A stretch of DNA of 64,000 nucleotides from Danio rerio (taxonomy: Eukaryota > Chordata > Actinopteri > Cypriniformes > Danionidae), in NCBI RefSeq assembly GCF_049306965.1, contig NC_133176.1, positions 41,476,001-41,540,000 of the forward strand, given 5' to 3'. The position numbers and the translations under genes were made by a program. This document shows, piece after piece, positions 12,314 through 23,085 of the stretch. The first letter of the stretch is position 1. The number at the start of each line of letters is the position of its first letter. The notes beneath the pieces were generated by a model. That model did not search any database, was not told the DNA's origin, and saw only the letters and a program-made list of their open reading frames with translations.

Positions 12314-13846
12314 TGTCAATGTCTGCTTTAGATGCCTCTGAAGCAGCCACTGGTAGAAAGGCATCTTGGCGGCAGCTCGGCAGCAGCTCAAATCAGACAC
12401 TCCTCAGCTGAACATCCACAGCAGGAAGAGGAATCAGAAAAGGAGTTAGACAGTGAACGGTTAGAGGACTCATCACAACCTGCTGAATCCACTGTGAGTG
12501 GAATATATATTCAGCAACATATGTACACACTGGGATGTGCATGAATAAGTTCACCAGACATTAGATTTAGTCGGATTTATACTTTTTTACGCAGGAGTGT
12601 AAAGTGCTTGGAAACTTGGTTACTTAGAGCTTTTTTTTAATAATAATTAAGGAATTAATTGCATATAATTCATTAATTAAAAAGACAAAAATGTGTTAAT
12701 AATGTTACATTTTTTTAACTGTTTTTGATCGTGTAACTTTTGTGATTAAAACAGAATATACATTTAATTTGCAGTAAGGTAAAGATTTTTTTTTTTTAAA
12801 ATGTTTGATTTCTCAGCAATGCTGAATTTAGTTAAAATATATATAAAAAACTACATCACTTGAAAATATCATAGCAATTTTTAAAATATAAATGTTTTCT
12901 TATTTAATATATTTTAAAGTTTAATTCACTCCTGTGTTGGGAAAGGTGAATTTCCAGCAGCTATTATTTCTTCATTCTTTAACACCACATTATACAAATC
13001 ATAATTCTTAATGATTTGATGTGAAAAAACATTTCTTTTGATTATCAATGTTGAGAAGAGGTGGGGTGTGCTTATTTTTTTTCAGTATTTCTTATTAAAT
13101 GGAGAAAAATACTTTCACTTTTCTATTTTTGTGCAAAGTTGTCGAAGAAAAACACTTTTTAAGCCTAACATTTGAATTACTCATTCATGAGTAATGAATG
13201 AATAAATGAATTTTGTGTATTATGTCGTAATTCAACTGGACTGTCACTTGCCAATACAAATGGCTATATCACAAATCTACTGCAAAGTTCTGAACCACTT
13301 TAATGCATGCACATTCTCTTCAGGAGTGTGTGTTGGAAAGCCGACTGAGAGTTCTGGAAGAAGGTCTTCTTGAGACTGTTGGCAGACTAGAGCAACGACT
13401 GGCTCTCATGGAGCTCAAGATACATGCTCTGGAAAAAAGCTTGGCTGGCAAGATCATCATCGAGAGCAACCAGTGGGAGAACTTGGAGAGTCGCGTGCTG
13501 CTGCTGGAAACCAGGCTGGCGTTGACCTCAGCACAGGTATGGGAGTTTAACGTCTCTTTGAATGTTCCAAATTGTACATTTTATGTGGCGTAATACTGCT
13601 TTCTCCTAAAACTCGCTTTGATGAAACTTGCATTACATGATGAAAAACAGCGACAGTCTCCAGCACACTAGCAATAACTCTCACATGTGTCAGTTTCGAA
13701 AACTGGGGAATTCATGTGGAAAATGCAGTGTTTTAGGAAGACTGCAAACCACTTTAGAGGTCAGAGGCCAGTATACAGCAACTGATGGGTTCAGGAAACA
13801 GAATTTTTCGGTAATTTAATGGCCTAACAGTTCATGAGTGTGTTAT

Positions 13847-13877
<31 letters not shown>

Positions 13878-15041
13878 CAAAATGGCAATTTGACATCTTG
13901 TGAAATAATATAGTCCTTATTGAATCTAAAACAAACAAAAGCTAAATTTTCTATACTTCTATAGGGTCTAACATCAGGAGATGGAATCCTCAGCACACAA
14001 AACAATGAATTCAAAGAGGATACAGGTACTTGGAAATGTTTTACCTTTATAATTGTAATTGTTTATACAATCTTTGCATTTATAAATCTAAAAGTTTTTA
14101 GAGTTTTTATTTGTATCTGTTAAAGTATCTGCAAATGGCTCTTCCGCTGTGATTCAAACATCACTTGATGACAATGACAATGGGAACATAGCCAGTCCTT
14201 TACCAACAGCTTCACAGGTTAACATCCATCTATCCATTTGTTTATCCACTAAAGTTTCATGAGTAGTCAGTTTAATACAGGTTGTCTGTGGGGTCTTAAA
14301 AAGTATTAAAAGTTAATAAATCAATGTAGAGAAATTTAAGGCCCTTAAAAAGTCTTTAAAAATCTTAAATGCTATTTTGCAAGTTATTAAGTTATATATA
14401 TATTTTTGATTATTTAACGTATGGTTGTATACTTAAGTTAGCCAGAATTAAATCTGCGAATATCAGGATGCTGTGTACTTTATGAAATCAATAAAATCCT
14501 ACTAGATTTGACATCATGCTGCTTTGTTTACTGCAGTAGCCAAAGCAACACCATTATTTCTGCAATTCTAAAGGTGCCAACCTGCTCAATTTGCTAGATT
14601 GAATAGATTTTTCTTCAGTAAATGAATAATAATTTAGTTTTTGATTTGCTTCTTACAATTATATTTAGTTAATATACTGTAAGCTAAAATCTCACCAGTG
14701 TTTCCGGTTGAAACCTAAATTGGTTATAAGGTCTTAAAATGTATGGAAAGAGCCCATAAAAAGGTCTTAAAAGGTATTGAATTTCATTCTCTGATTCCTG
14801 TATATACTCTGTAATAATAGAACGTTTTTCCCTTCAACTTTTAGAGTTTTAAAGAAAGGCTGGACAGAATAGTTTATATGTAAGTATTACAGGTGCTTTG
14901 TATGTGAAAAAAACAGCCTTTCAGAATAAGGACTTCATATATGTACATCAATTCATACCATGTTTTTTTTTTTTTGTCTTTTCATATTTCAGGATGAAGG
15001 ATACATCTGACATTCTACAAAATGTAGAGCCAACAATGTAA
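3855..15041 (+). CDS. cep44: Centrosomal protein of 44 kDa (Cep44), complete, 10 coding exons
   Basis: Coding exons: 3855-3943, 7853-8000, 11021-11167, 12107-12205, 12332-12493, 13324-13536, 13965-14025, 14126-14217, 14845-14879 and 14993-15041. All junctions are GT/AG, phases agree throughout, and the sum is 1095 nt (364 aa plus stop; human, as recalled, about 390). Residues 1-128 form the conserved Cep44 N-terminal domain (MATGDLK..., VGDP..CLPI, NDLRFIENVYK, YKPLLTK.QF). Residues about 130-215 are acidic, Ser/Gln-rich linker. Residues 216-286 form a heptad-rich coiled coil, and the last 27 residues (SFKERLDRIVYM...) resemble the human C-terminal helix. Cep44 acts at centriole walls and spindle poles and in centriole-to-centrosome conversion. 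I chose this ATG because it matches the human start; a longer frame runs upstream to 3738 but its extra residues match nothing I recall. Confidence 0.95.
4750..5275. mobile_element. Non-autonomous DNA transposon with GGCTGCACAATAT termini
   Basis: The left end reads AAGGCTGCACAATAT and the right end ATATTGTGCAGCCCT, an inverted pair about 13-15 bases long. Subterminal sequences (GTGATATTTATTGCGATTAT versus CACATTGCGATATCGATG) are also partly complementary. The interior is AT-rich and non-coding. The element sits in cep44 intron 1 and is probably a hAT-like MITE; its superfamily is inferred, as no clear target-site duplication was resolved. Confidence 0.65.
5367..5914. mobile_element. mariner-like MITE, copy 1 (CAGTTGAAGTCAGAATTAT ends)
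   Basis: It begins CAGTTGAAGTCAGAATTAT, ends TCTGACTTTAACTG, and is flanked by TA at both ends, the duplication left by Tc1/mariner transposases. It has no open reading frame. Shared internal landmarks include TTAACGGAGAG, ACACATTTCTAAACATA, GGTTAACTAGGCAGGTTAGG and GACTTTCTCCAGAAGAAAAA. Three further copies of this family lie at 8325, 11583 and 38119; all but the last are in cep44 introns. Confidence 0.85.
6195..6580 (-). mobile_element. Full-length DANA-type SINE with 14-bp target duplication
   Basis: Read on the minus strand, the element has a tRNA-derived head (GCAGTGG..GTAG.TGCTGTCGCC then CAGCAAGAAGG), the body with TTTCCCCCACAGTCCAAAGA, and an ATTC tetranucleotide tail. Perfect 14-bp direct repeats ATTTATGAGTTCTC lie at 6181-6194 and 6581-6594, so this is an intact retroposition event in cep44 intron 1. 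SINEs of this type are mobilised in trans by LINE reverse transcriptase and encode no protein. Confidence 0.92.
7180..7700. other. Repeat-free intronic block, conserved noncoding candidate
   Basis: A non-repetitive stretch of balanced base composition upstream of the second coding exon of cep44. It includes CATTGACGTTCCCTAATTCC, CTCCCCAGCGCTCCGC and CCACCAAGACCCCAAGCTGC. A 64-residue open frame on the plus strand (7475-7669) has no splice support and no similarity to Cep44, so I do not call it a gene. Confidence 0.3.
8121..8324. mobile_element. Palindromic MITE, AAAGGGATAGTT family, copy 1
   Basis: The segment starts TTAAAGGGATAGTTT and contains GTTGAACACTAAAGAAGATA, TTTTGAAGAATGCGG and a TTCCATAGTAGGAAAAATAC centre. 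These phrases recur at 10030, 28388, 36418, 41128, 55785 and 60715. Full members are long imperfect palindromes ending in GGGTGAACTATCCCTTT. This copy lacks its right end and abuts the mariner-like MITE at 8325. Confidence 0.7.
8325..8889. mobile_element. mariner-like MITE, copy 2
   Basis: It begins CAGTTGAAGTCAGAATTAT and ends TATGACTTCCACTG, with TA on each side. Its layout is the same as the copy at 5367-5914 with a few indels, and it is in cep44 intron 2. Having no transposase frame, it must have moved using an enzyme supplied from elsewhere. Confidence 0.85.
10030..10255. mobile_element. Palindromic MITE, AAAGGGATAGTT family, copy 2
   Basis: It contains TTTCTTTTGTTGAACATAAAGAAGAT, AAACATGCAGCCATTGACTTC and a right end GGTGAGTAAATG..GGGGTGAACTACCCCTTT, characteristic of the family. 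It lies in cep44 intron 2. No reading frame of interest was found. Confidence 0.7.
10256..10800. other. Repeat-free intronic block, conserved noncoding candidate
   Basis: This stretch of cep44 intron 2 has balanced composition and no microsatellite or recognised transposon, unlike the flanking AT-rich repeats. It contains mixed words such as AACCGCAGGTCCTCTCTG and GGGACTGACTGAAGCGCTGC, and no splice-bounded reading frame consistent with Cep44. Conservation can only be guessed from texture. A similar block lies at about 7180-7700 in the same intron. Confidence 0.3.
11583..11980. mobile_element. mariner-like MITE, copy 3, internally deleted
   Basis: It begins CAGTTAAGGTCAGAATTATT and ends TTTTGACTTCAACTG, flanked by TA. 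It lacks the roughly 150-base middle (including the GGTTAACTAGGCAGG segment) present in the copies at 5367 and 8325, the usual outcome of internal gap-repair deletion. It sits in cep44 intron 3, about 130 bases before the next exon. Confidence 0.85.
12206..12331 (+). other. cep44 mini-intron made mostly of (CTA)n(TAA)n
   Basis: This 126-base intron separates coding exons 4 and 5. It starts GTAAG and ends TTTAG, but about 89 of its bases (12225-12313) are trinucleotide repeat: CTA units switching to TAA units. Its length is divisible by three, and in the frame of the preceding exon it reads poly-Thr then poly-Asn with no stop until TAG, which is itself the acceptor AG. Intron retention would give Cep44 truncated near residue 200 with a Thr/Asn tail. 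Confidence 0.9.
14276..14804. repeat. Interspersed repeat with GTCTTAAAAAGTATTAAA ends
   Basis: The left end GGGGTCTTAAAAAGTATTAAA and right end GGTCTTAAAAGGTATTGAA are direct-repeat-like, and CAGG appears at both extremes (ATACAGGTTG and TTCCTGTATA inverted). The middle contains a unique-looking part (CTGCAGTAGCCAAAGCAACA). It occupies most of the cep44 intron between exons 8 and 9. The pattern resembles a common cyprinid DNA transposon, but the boundaries are approximate. Confidence 0.45.
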
Positions 15042-16060
15042 ATCCGATCAGAGTTTAAAATCAATTGATATTCTGTCAATATTTACTCACCTTCACTTTA
15101 TTCCAGACCTGTGTGCTGTTAGTGTGCTGTGTGTTTGTTTAGCTCTATAAAAACCATGTAGCCACTATGCATAATATGCTGCATATATTAAAGGTTTACA
15201 CACATATCCCGTTTTTCAAACAAAGAATGTGGTCAACCAAAAAGTTGTATCTTGCTGAAGATCAAATATGGCAATTTTTTTGCCAATTTTTGCCAATTTC
15301 ATCAATTATTTTTGACAATTTGATCAAATGTGGCAAATTTGATGTTACTTTTTGGTCGGACTTCAATGACATCATCAGTCATCACTGTTTCTCCTATGTC
15401 ACGTGACAAAATATAATCAGTTGCACGTGTGGCAGTTTCTGTTTGCCAAGTAGGTGATTTTCGCTGGAAAAAAGCTACATTTCCGTTTGTTTGGCTATTT
15501 TTTTTATTTAATTTTTTTAAAGCATATTTGTAGAAAAGTGTAAGTTTTGCCGGTTTTGGAGCTTGACGTGGTCATTATTAACAAAGAAAAAGGCCTGAAT
15601 GAAGTTTTTTACTGGATAAATACAGCGACATACAATACTGGAATGACACTGGGGTGAGTAAATTTTATAGTTTTGTTAGGTGGTGAACTGTTTTTCGCTT
15701 TAAAATACCTTTAAACCGATCCTCGGTTTGCATTGACCAATATTTCGTGTATTGACATTCAGGAATGAATTGACATGTATTCTAGTCATCTGGGTGGCCT
15801 CTAGATGTCACTGCTACCCAAGTAAAACTCTAAAACCTAATGTTAAGTTAGTTTACGGCGCCCTCTGAGGTCAGCTTTATGTATTACGTCCTTTACGTCA
15901 GCCCATTGTCATCCAACAACATTTATCTTTTATGTGAATATGAAGTAGCATTATATGACGATGTGCCTTAATTTTGTGACTTTTTTTTTTAAATACGCAC
16001 TGTGAAAAAGAGGAATAAAGTCGGAATGTATGAAGTTTAATTTGTCTTCTAGAGTTGTGG
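15042..16060 (+). other. cep44 3' UTR and downstream sequence
   Basis: Candidate polyadenylation signals on the plus strand are ATTAAA at 15187-15192 and a canonical AATAAA at 16014-16019; the second would give a 3' UTR of nearly 1 kb. The region also contains a CAATTTTT-rich stretch (15265-15345) and a CACGTGAC motif near 15400. No further coding exon is evident. Which signal is used cannot be decided from sequence. Confidence 0.4.
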
Positions 16061-17060
16061 TATGCTTGTAAATGCACTCAAAAATTGTTTGGTGTTTGTT
16101 CAAACTGCTTATTTAAAATGAGCTGAAACAACACAATTCTTGAGTTTTATGGGACGATAACTTAATTGTTTTATGTTCAATACATTTAAATTTGTAAAAA
16201 CTAATAAGTTAACTTAACATGTTGTCCCAACACAGTGATTGGGTAGCATTTTTTATTTTTTTTTGGTGTAATTGTGACTCCCAAATGTTTTTAATTTTTC
16301 TTTTTTAACCCACTTAAGTAGCTTGTCAGCCAACATTTAGGTACTTGGATACTAGGTTTAGTCAAATATGTGTCATTTGTCCACGGTGCATAAACATTGT
16401 GGCTCTGGCCCTATTAAAATAGTGCTTTGATTTGTTGGCCATCCTGACCTTTACATTTGATAAGGGTAACCAATTGCATGGATTTGTTGCTATCTGTGTG
16501 TTCAACCAATGACAGAACAGTCTTAGTAGATCTTGTAAAATGGTGGTTATTTTCTGTCTCTAAATGTTAGTAATATAGACATAATTTAAGTCAAAATTAA
16601 AGCCAGACTTCTATATTTTAGCATAAGCTATTGGGAAGTGTTTTTCGTAATGTAGTGTACGATTCATTTTAGTTGTAATTTGAGCAGTTTATGAGTTCAG
16701 CCAACCTTTGGATGGTCTCTTGGTGTTGGGCGTTATAACACAAGATTTCACATTTATCAGATTTCCGTTTTTGAAAAAAAAAAAACATGAAAGATCTGTC
16801 CAAGTAATGTTTTGCAGTGAGGCATCAAAGATCTGACTTGTTGGTCTCACAGGAAAGCTTTACCCTTCTTATGTTTCTTTCTTTGTACAAGGCAATGATG
16901 TAAAACTGTTCTTCGTCAGATTTTCTCTCTGCATTTGACAACACTGAGAGGGTCACTGACCTCTGGTTGTTCCTCCAGACGTTCCCTTCAGTGGACTGGA
17001 GACTGCAGACACAATCTGAATTACTCTGAAATCAGCAGCCGAGGAGAGGAAAAGAATGGT

Positions 17061-17064
<4 letters not shown>

Positions 17065-17143
<79 letters not shown>
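17065..17143. repeat. (GT)n microsatellite
   Basis: About 39 uninterrupted GT units in the cep44-hpgd intergenic region. Dinucleotide arrays of this length are usually polymorphic. Confidence 0.97.
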
Positions 17144-17144
<1 letters not shown>

Positions 17145-18242
17145 ATTACACAGTGCATTTGGTCAGTGTGTATATTAAATAGCCAAATTTGTAGATGTCA
17201 GACAGATTCTTTTGGAGCTGGTGTGTGTTTTCTAGACAGTTGGAGCTCACTGAACTGAAGTACACAAGGTCTCTGCCTAGCCATGATACAATAATCTGCC
17301 ACTGTGCATATAAACAAAATTATTGTATGGGCCTTATTGATAATTTGTAAAAAATACTTAATTTCTTAGTAGTCATATTGTTATTTTATTTAAATTGTTA
17401 ACATAATTTTTTTTCCAAATTAAATTAAATTGCATTATATAGAATGAAGAGTGAGTGTGTATATGCGAGCTAAACATTTCTTGGCAGAAAAGGTAGTGTT
17501 CATTTTCTTCAGTGTGAATGTCATTGACTCATATTCTGACCCTACTACGTAACATAACTTGAGCCCCAGGAAGCCCCTGTGGAATCATCAGGCCTCTGGC
17601 AAGAACCAGATGTGAATAGGAACCTTTTTTATTACCTCTTCTCTGCTATCTAGAGACTGCATGCAGGGTTCTCAGTATTTACAGCTTTCAGCAGTACAAT
17701 TTTGTAGTCAGTCCCACTTTTTTATTTGAACATGTTGTTTCAAGTTGATTTATTAAATGTTGTCCAATTTGAATTGGACTTTGGTATAATTGAATTGGTA
17801 TAATTAATAAAAAAGGCATTGTTTTTATATTTATTTCTGCATTTTTTTTAAATAATAAATTAAATTAAATTCAGAGAGAAATAAAATGTAATTGAAAGTA
17901 GGGGTAAAGAATTATTATGCCACAGAAGTGTTATATTTCAAATAAGTGCTGTTTTGGTCCCATAGGAAAACAAATGTTGCTAATAATTGTAAACTTTAAA
18001 ATGATAAATCAGTATAAAATCTAATTTGCCCTATTGTAGTAATGACAATTAATGAATCTAAAACTAATTCTTTTTGAAAAATATTTCTGTGATAATATAA
18101 CTATATTTTATGCTATTGTCATTAAAACAATATGAACTAATTGGGTGTAGTTGAAAAAAAAAAAGAAAAAAGAAATTTCTCTCTTTGTTTTAATGTGGCT
18201 TAATTAAGTCATTATTTATATCAGATAGTTCTTTCAGTGCAT

Positions 18243-18620
18243 CAGGTTTAGGTTTTTACATGTTCTCCCTGTATTCGCATGGGTTTCTTCTGGGTGCTCT
18301 GGTTTCCCCCACAGTCCAAAGACATGAGAATAGGTGAATTGAGTGAAAAAAAATTGCCTGTATAGTGTGTGTGTGTGAATGAGAGAGTGTATGGATGTTT
18401 CCCAGTGCTAAATAGGCATTCAAACCACATGCCACAGTTATTTTTTTATTTTATTTTTTTTTTTCCAGCTTTATTTGTATAGCGCTTTTACAATGTAGAT
18501 TGTGTCAAAGCAGCTTCACATAAATGGTCATAGTAACTGTATCAGGGTAGTTTTTAGTGTTTTAAGTTCAGTTCAGTTTTTTGTGGCAACCCCTGATAAA
18601 TCAAGGACTAAACAGAAGGA
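18243..18620 (+). repeat. DANA-type SINE split by another repeat
   Basis: 18243-18430 carries the SINE body (CATGTTCTCCCTGTATTCGC, GTGCTCTGGTTTCCCCCACA, GTCCAAAGACATG) without the tRNA head. The SINE 3' part (TTTTGTGGCAACCCCTGATAA) resumes near 18575. Between them lies a T-rich segment with TTTATTTGTATAGCGCTTTT and TGTCAAAGCAGCTTCACATA, phrases of a different widespread teleost repeat. This suggests a nested insertion of the second element into an already decayed SINE. Confidence 0.7.
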
Positions 18621-18976
18621 TAGTAAGTGAGGTTTTGGTTTTTATGCCTTTTGATTTTATTTGTTAACATTTTTTAAATTAATTATTGTTACAACATTGA
18701 TGATGATATTATTATTATTATTATTATTAATTGTATTATTATTATTATTATTATGTAATGTTTCTTAAGCAGCAATTGTGCATAATAGAATAAACTTACA
18801 ATGATTTCTGAAGAAGCATGTAACAAGAAATAATTTTGAAAGTTTAGGCTTGCCATCTCTGGAACAAATTGCACTGTTTTGAAATAAAAAAAAAAGATAA
18901 TATTATCATAAGCAACTTACAAGTGAGGACAAAAGAAGCACATCAAATAAACTGAGAATAGCAATATAAGTCTAAG

Positions 18977-19826
18977 TAAGGCCCAATCCCATTTCTATTT
19001 TTGTACCCCTACCCTTCTCTGGCCTTTAAAACTGAGGGTGAAGGGGAAAGGCTTTAAAATGTACCCCTAAGAATTGGGACAGCACAACAGCACCTGCACA
19101 CGTCATCATATGTCATTGTGAGCTCTTTCTTTAAATGAGATCAGAGGATCGCGACTGCTGTAGTTATTCAAGTTGTTTTTTTTGGTATTTATCTTCAGGA
19201 AATCACTGAAGGCATAGAGTATGTTATAATAACGATCTAATGTGGCAATAAGAATACAGTAATAACTACTGTACATTTACACAGTGGCCATATTCATCCA
19301 TGTAAACACACAAGAAAACAGCATTAACATTATAGCAGACACTGTAAAAAGGTAATTTCTAGCCACTAGACTTTTCTGACAGTGTATTTGAGTGTCATCG
19401 AGTGTCAGAATGTTGTGGAATTGCTATACAGGATTTATGATTATGGATTATAGATTGCAAAAGTTTGTGGTTTTTATTTTAGCTTTTTTTTTTTTAAAGC
19501 ATGACTGTAAAACACAAACGCGGTTATGAAAATATTAAAACATGTGCTTGTTTGTTGTAAAAAGTCGTCTTAATGACAAAAAAAAAACATTTGGGCATCT
19601 CTTTAATTTCGGGTGCTGCAATCCTGCTGTTTTGGCTGGTGTATTCTGGGAAATTTTCTTACCCCTTGGTTTCGAGTGTGGTCCTGAAAAATCTTCGTTG
19701 GAAGGGCTATTCATCGCTTTCCCTTAGCCCTACGCCTTCAAGCTAAAGAGAATTGGGACACCCCAACCCTTCACGCAAAACGAGGGGTAAGGGAAAGGGC
19801 TAAGGCGTAGAATTGGTATTAGGCCT
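18977..19826. mobile_element. Non-autonomous DNA transposon, AAGGCCCAATCCC termini, copy 1
   Basis: The left end TAAGGCCCAATCCCATTTCT and the right end AGAATTGGTATTAGGCCTAA are imperfect inverted repeats. Subterminal GTACCCCTACCC and GGGGTAAGGGAAAGGGC blocks extend the pairing. The flanks AGTCTAAG and AGTCTATA share six of eight bases, compatible with a decayed 8-bp duplication of hAT type. There is no transposase frame. A sister copy is in hpgd intron 5 at 47252-47983. Confidence 0.7.
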
Positions 19827-20479
19827 AAGTCTATAAGTCAGTTTTGTTTTGGAAGAACAAGAGGAGAGTGTGTGTCCAGTAGTCTTTTTCACGTGATTTG
19901 TTTTATCATATTTTGATCAAACAAATGCAACCTTGGTGAGCAAAAGCAAACACTATTGTGAATACAGTCTGTCAGTCAGTCGCCTCATCCTGTCTGTTAA
20001 CAAAATCATTGTTGGCCAGAATTAGACACAATATCTATCAGATCTTATGTTTAATCTTTGGTTTTCCTATGGAACTAAACTTATAATCAAATATTCCTAT
20101 TTTAATAGGCTTCAATCTGCTTAGTTACTTGGCTTGTTTGGTCTTATTTTTTAACCCAACAACGAGCATCAAATCTAAATCTAAAATAAATTAATTGGGC
20201 AAATAATTTAAAATTCATTTTGACACATTCACAGAAAATATGCTGTTCAGAATTCAAGTCAAGTGTATCTTCAGGTCTCTTAAACTTCTTGACTGGAACC
20301 TGATAGTTTGGATTTGGTCTGTGATGTAATGCTTTGCAACAATAGTTTCAGGATGAATAAAAAGCAGACTAGACCGGGTCTATAGATTGCAATAATAATC
20401 CCACTCAGGTCTTTATTTGAGAAAAAAAAAGAAAGAAAGAAAGAAATGGTGAATGAAAGATGAGAATAGGGATCCATTC

Positions 20480-20920
20480 ATAATGAATGTGTCATTAGGT
20501 TCTGTTGATTGGCCATTGAGCGCAGGGCTCTGTTGCTCTGCTGTAAAGCCCTCACGCATTAATCACTGTCCCGAAAGTGGGCTGGGGGAGATCAGAGAAA
20601 GCACTCGGTGAGCGAATACTTTTTGCATTCCTCCTCTTTCTTAAAGTCGTGTATGTTTATGCAAGCTCACTTTTTTCCATTTCACCAGCCTCGCCATTCC
20701 AGATCCCTCCACATTAGGCTCATTTTCACTCCTAATTAGCAGGACCTCATGCATGTCTATGAACTCTTTACCTTCCTGATTGGTTTGTCGCGGCCATGCC
20801 GGCATCTGCACCTCTCGGGCAGCGCAAGGCTAATTGAGCTAATCATTCAAGTTAATGAGAGTATTTTAAAGGTTGGAGGGCATAAGCAAATGAGATGGAG
20901 AGAGTAAAATGAGAAAGATA
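20480..20920. other. Repeat-free intergenic block, conserved noncoding candidate
   Basis: About 440 bases of balanced composition without simple repeats or transposon ends, rich in homeodomain-type TAAT cores (CTAATTAGCAGG, GGCTAATTGAGCTAATCATT, AAGTTAATGAGAG) and CpG-containing words (TTTGTCGCGGCCATGCCGGC). No splice-bounded reading frame is visible. It stands out sharply from the AT-rich repeat background in the 25-kb gap between the cep44 and hpgd 3' ends. An enhancer role is inference. Confidence 0.4.
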
Positions 20921-21735
20921 TAATTAGAATCACAGATGAGTTTACTTGACTTTCAGCTATGTTTGAAGCTGTGTTTTGGTTGTTAAATTAGTTTTTTCAA
21001 AAGTCATAATGGAAAAGTTCTCTGAATTTTGAAATAAACTTGCCAGGATGTTAGCAAAAGATATGAGCAGTAATTAGCTCAGTGTTGAATGCTGTATCTC
21101 TTCTAATTGATCATGTGGATTGGAGGTATTAGCTTTGAATCAATTTTGATTTACATACAGATGATAAGAAAATATCACAACCTCATCTACCCACTTTAAT
21201 AATAATAATAATGACTTGATAAACTTGCACTTATGAGGTAAGCTCATACTGAAAGCTCAGACACATTAGTAAGTGGACATGGCAAGGTAAAGTAAAGCCT
21301 GTAGAGTATGCCTGTTGAAGCTTCCAAACGTTTTTTTTTTTTTAATTTCTACTTGAATTTTGTTGCAGCCATGATCATTTTTGGTAAATAAGTGATTAAA
21401 ACACTGTTTTGCACTTAAGAATGATTATTTTGAATTATATGTTCAAAATGTATAACTTTCCACAATATTTATATAAAGTTGCTTATTAAATATAGCTCAA
21501 GAAAATACAGAAATTCTATGATAAACTTATCAAAAAGTATTTCAGAATTACAGGAAATCTCTGCATTTTAACGTCCTTTATTTTACTTTCTTTTTCTGGT
21601 AGCTGGGGTGAAATTTCCCATAAATCCAAAATTTTAGATATACAAGGATTTTTTTCTCAATGTTCAAACATTAGTATCATCACAATTTTGGAAGTGTGAC
21701 GTGCTGTATAGACACACAACAATATTTTGTATTGG

Positions 21736-21852
21736 GATGCATTTTTGGGATGCTCTGATCGATCAGCCAGAGATCGGTATTGGCCGATAATCACATTTAA
21801 TGACTCGATCGGTACTCGCCAATCTGGCCGATCTCATGAACTGATCACTGGT
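21736..21852. repeat. DNA-transposon terminal fragment with GATCGG/CCGATC words
   Basis: GAGATCGGTATTGGCCGATA, ACTCGATCGGTACTCGCC and TGGCCGATCTCATGAACTGA form clustered inverted words typical of the terminus of a vertebrate hAT-like element. No matching opposite end was found nearby, so it appears to be a solo, truncated end. Confidence 0.4.
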
Positions 21853-23085
21853 GTTTGTATATGAGTTTACACCCAGAGGAACCAGACAGGCTAGATGGAG
21901 AGCAAAATCCTAATGACCTTGCATGTGTTTAGACCTTTTTACATATATGAACTGAAAGTTCTGTTTTTGACAATAATGCAAGTTCACTAAAACCTGGCTG
22001 AACAAAATAAAAAAACGTTAAAAAAACTTTTTAAACTTGAATATTTAATAATATACCTTTTTTGTTATATACTTAATGCATTAAACAAACATGTATTTAT
22101 AGGTGTGCATTTTAACTTCTTATGCATCAAATATGCGCTCAAACTTTTTCTTGATTGAAACATGTTAAATTATTCTCCCATCATTTGCAATTTTTTTAAA
22201 TTGTTTTGTCAGTTGTTTTTCCTACCAATATTTTTATTTGTTTTATCTATTATGTTCCGTGAAGCTACTTCTGACCAAGAAATGTCCACACTAAATGGTT
22301 ATAAGAGGCACGTTTAAGGGATTATATGCAACATACTTCATTTATTCTCTTAGGTAAGGAGAGATCTCCATTCAAGTATCATACTTTGATGGAAAATGTG
22401 CTTTATGCATTGTAAGGCTTGAAGCATCAGAATCTATACTCAGTATGGGTCAATTTGCATGACAAGGAAAGCTGCATCGCAGCATCCCCAATGCATTTAT
22501 GTATTTATTACTTAAGTAAAATGTGTGTGTGACTCATTTGTGTTGCCAGATCTCGCTAGACAAAAAAAAAAAAAAAAAAACGGTAATGCTGTATTAAATA
22601 CTGAAAATGGTAAATATTGTTTGATGAGTGATATTGAAATTGTTGTTTCTCATGTTACTTGAAACTAAAATGTTTTACTGTACCAATACTACTTGTAGAA
22701 TGTTTAGAGGACATTCAAAAGTATTGATTGAATGTTCTTTTGTTACATTTTGAGGAAGTACTTGTTACAGTGTAAATACTAAGTATTATTTATTAACAGA
22801 ATCCAGTTACTCGGGTATTGTTTATGGTTACTTGCATACAATTAAGTAATTTACCTTCACTATACCGCTGTCGTTAATGTAAGTTAATTTGATGTGTAGC
22901 GAGATGTGTAAATTTTGAATGTAATATCATAAATATGAAAATATATATTTTTTTCTCTTTAATACAACAACTTCCACGGATGTATAATGCATACCATTTA
23001 AAAATATGAACAATTCCATTCTAATTGCATTACATGTTTACATTGCCTCATGGACTAAATATTTGCTCTCTGGCTGTCTCTTTTG
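21853..23085. other. AT-rich intergenic sequence, nothing recognised
   Basis: Low-GC sequence with short A and T runs, including about 20 A at 22562-22580. No reading frame, transposon terminus or RNA gene could be supported. Confidence 0.5.
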
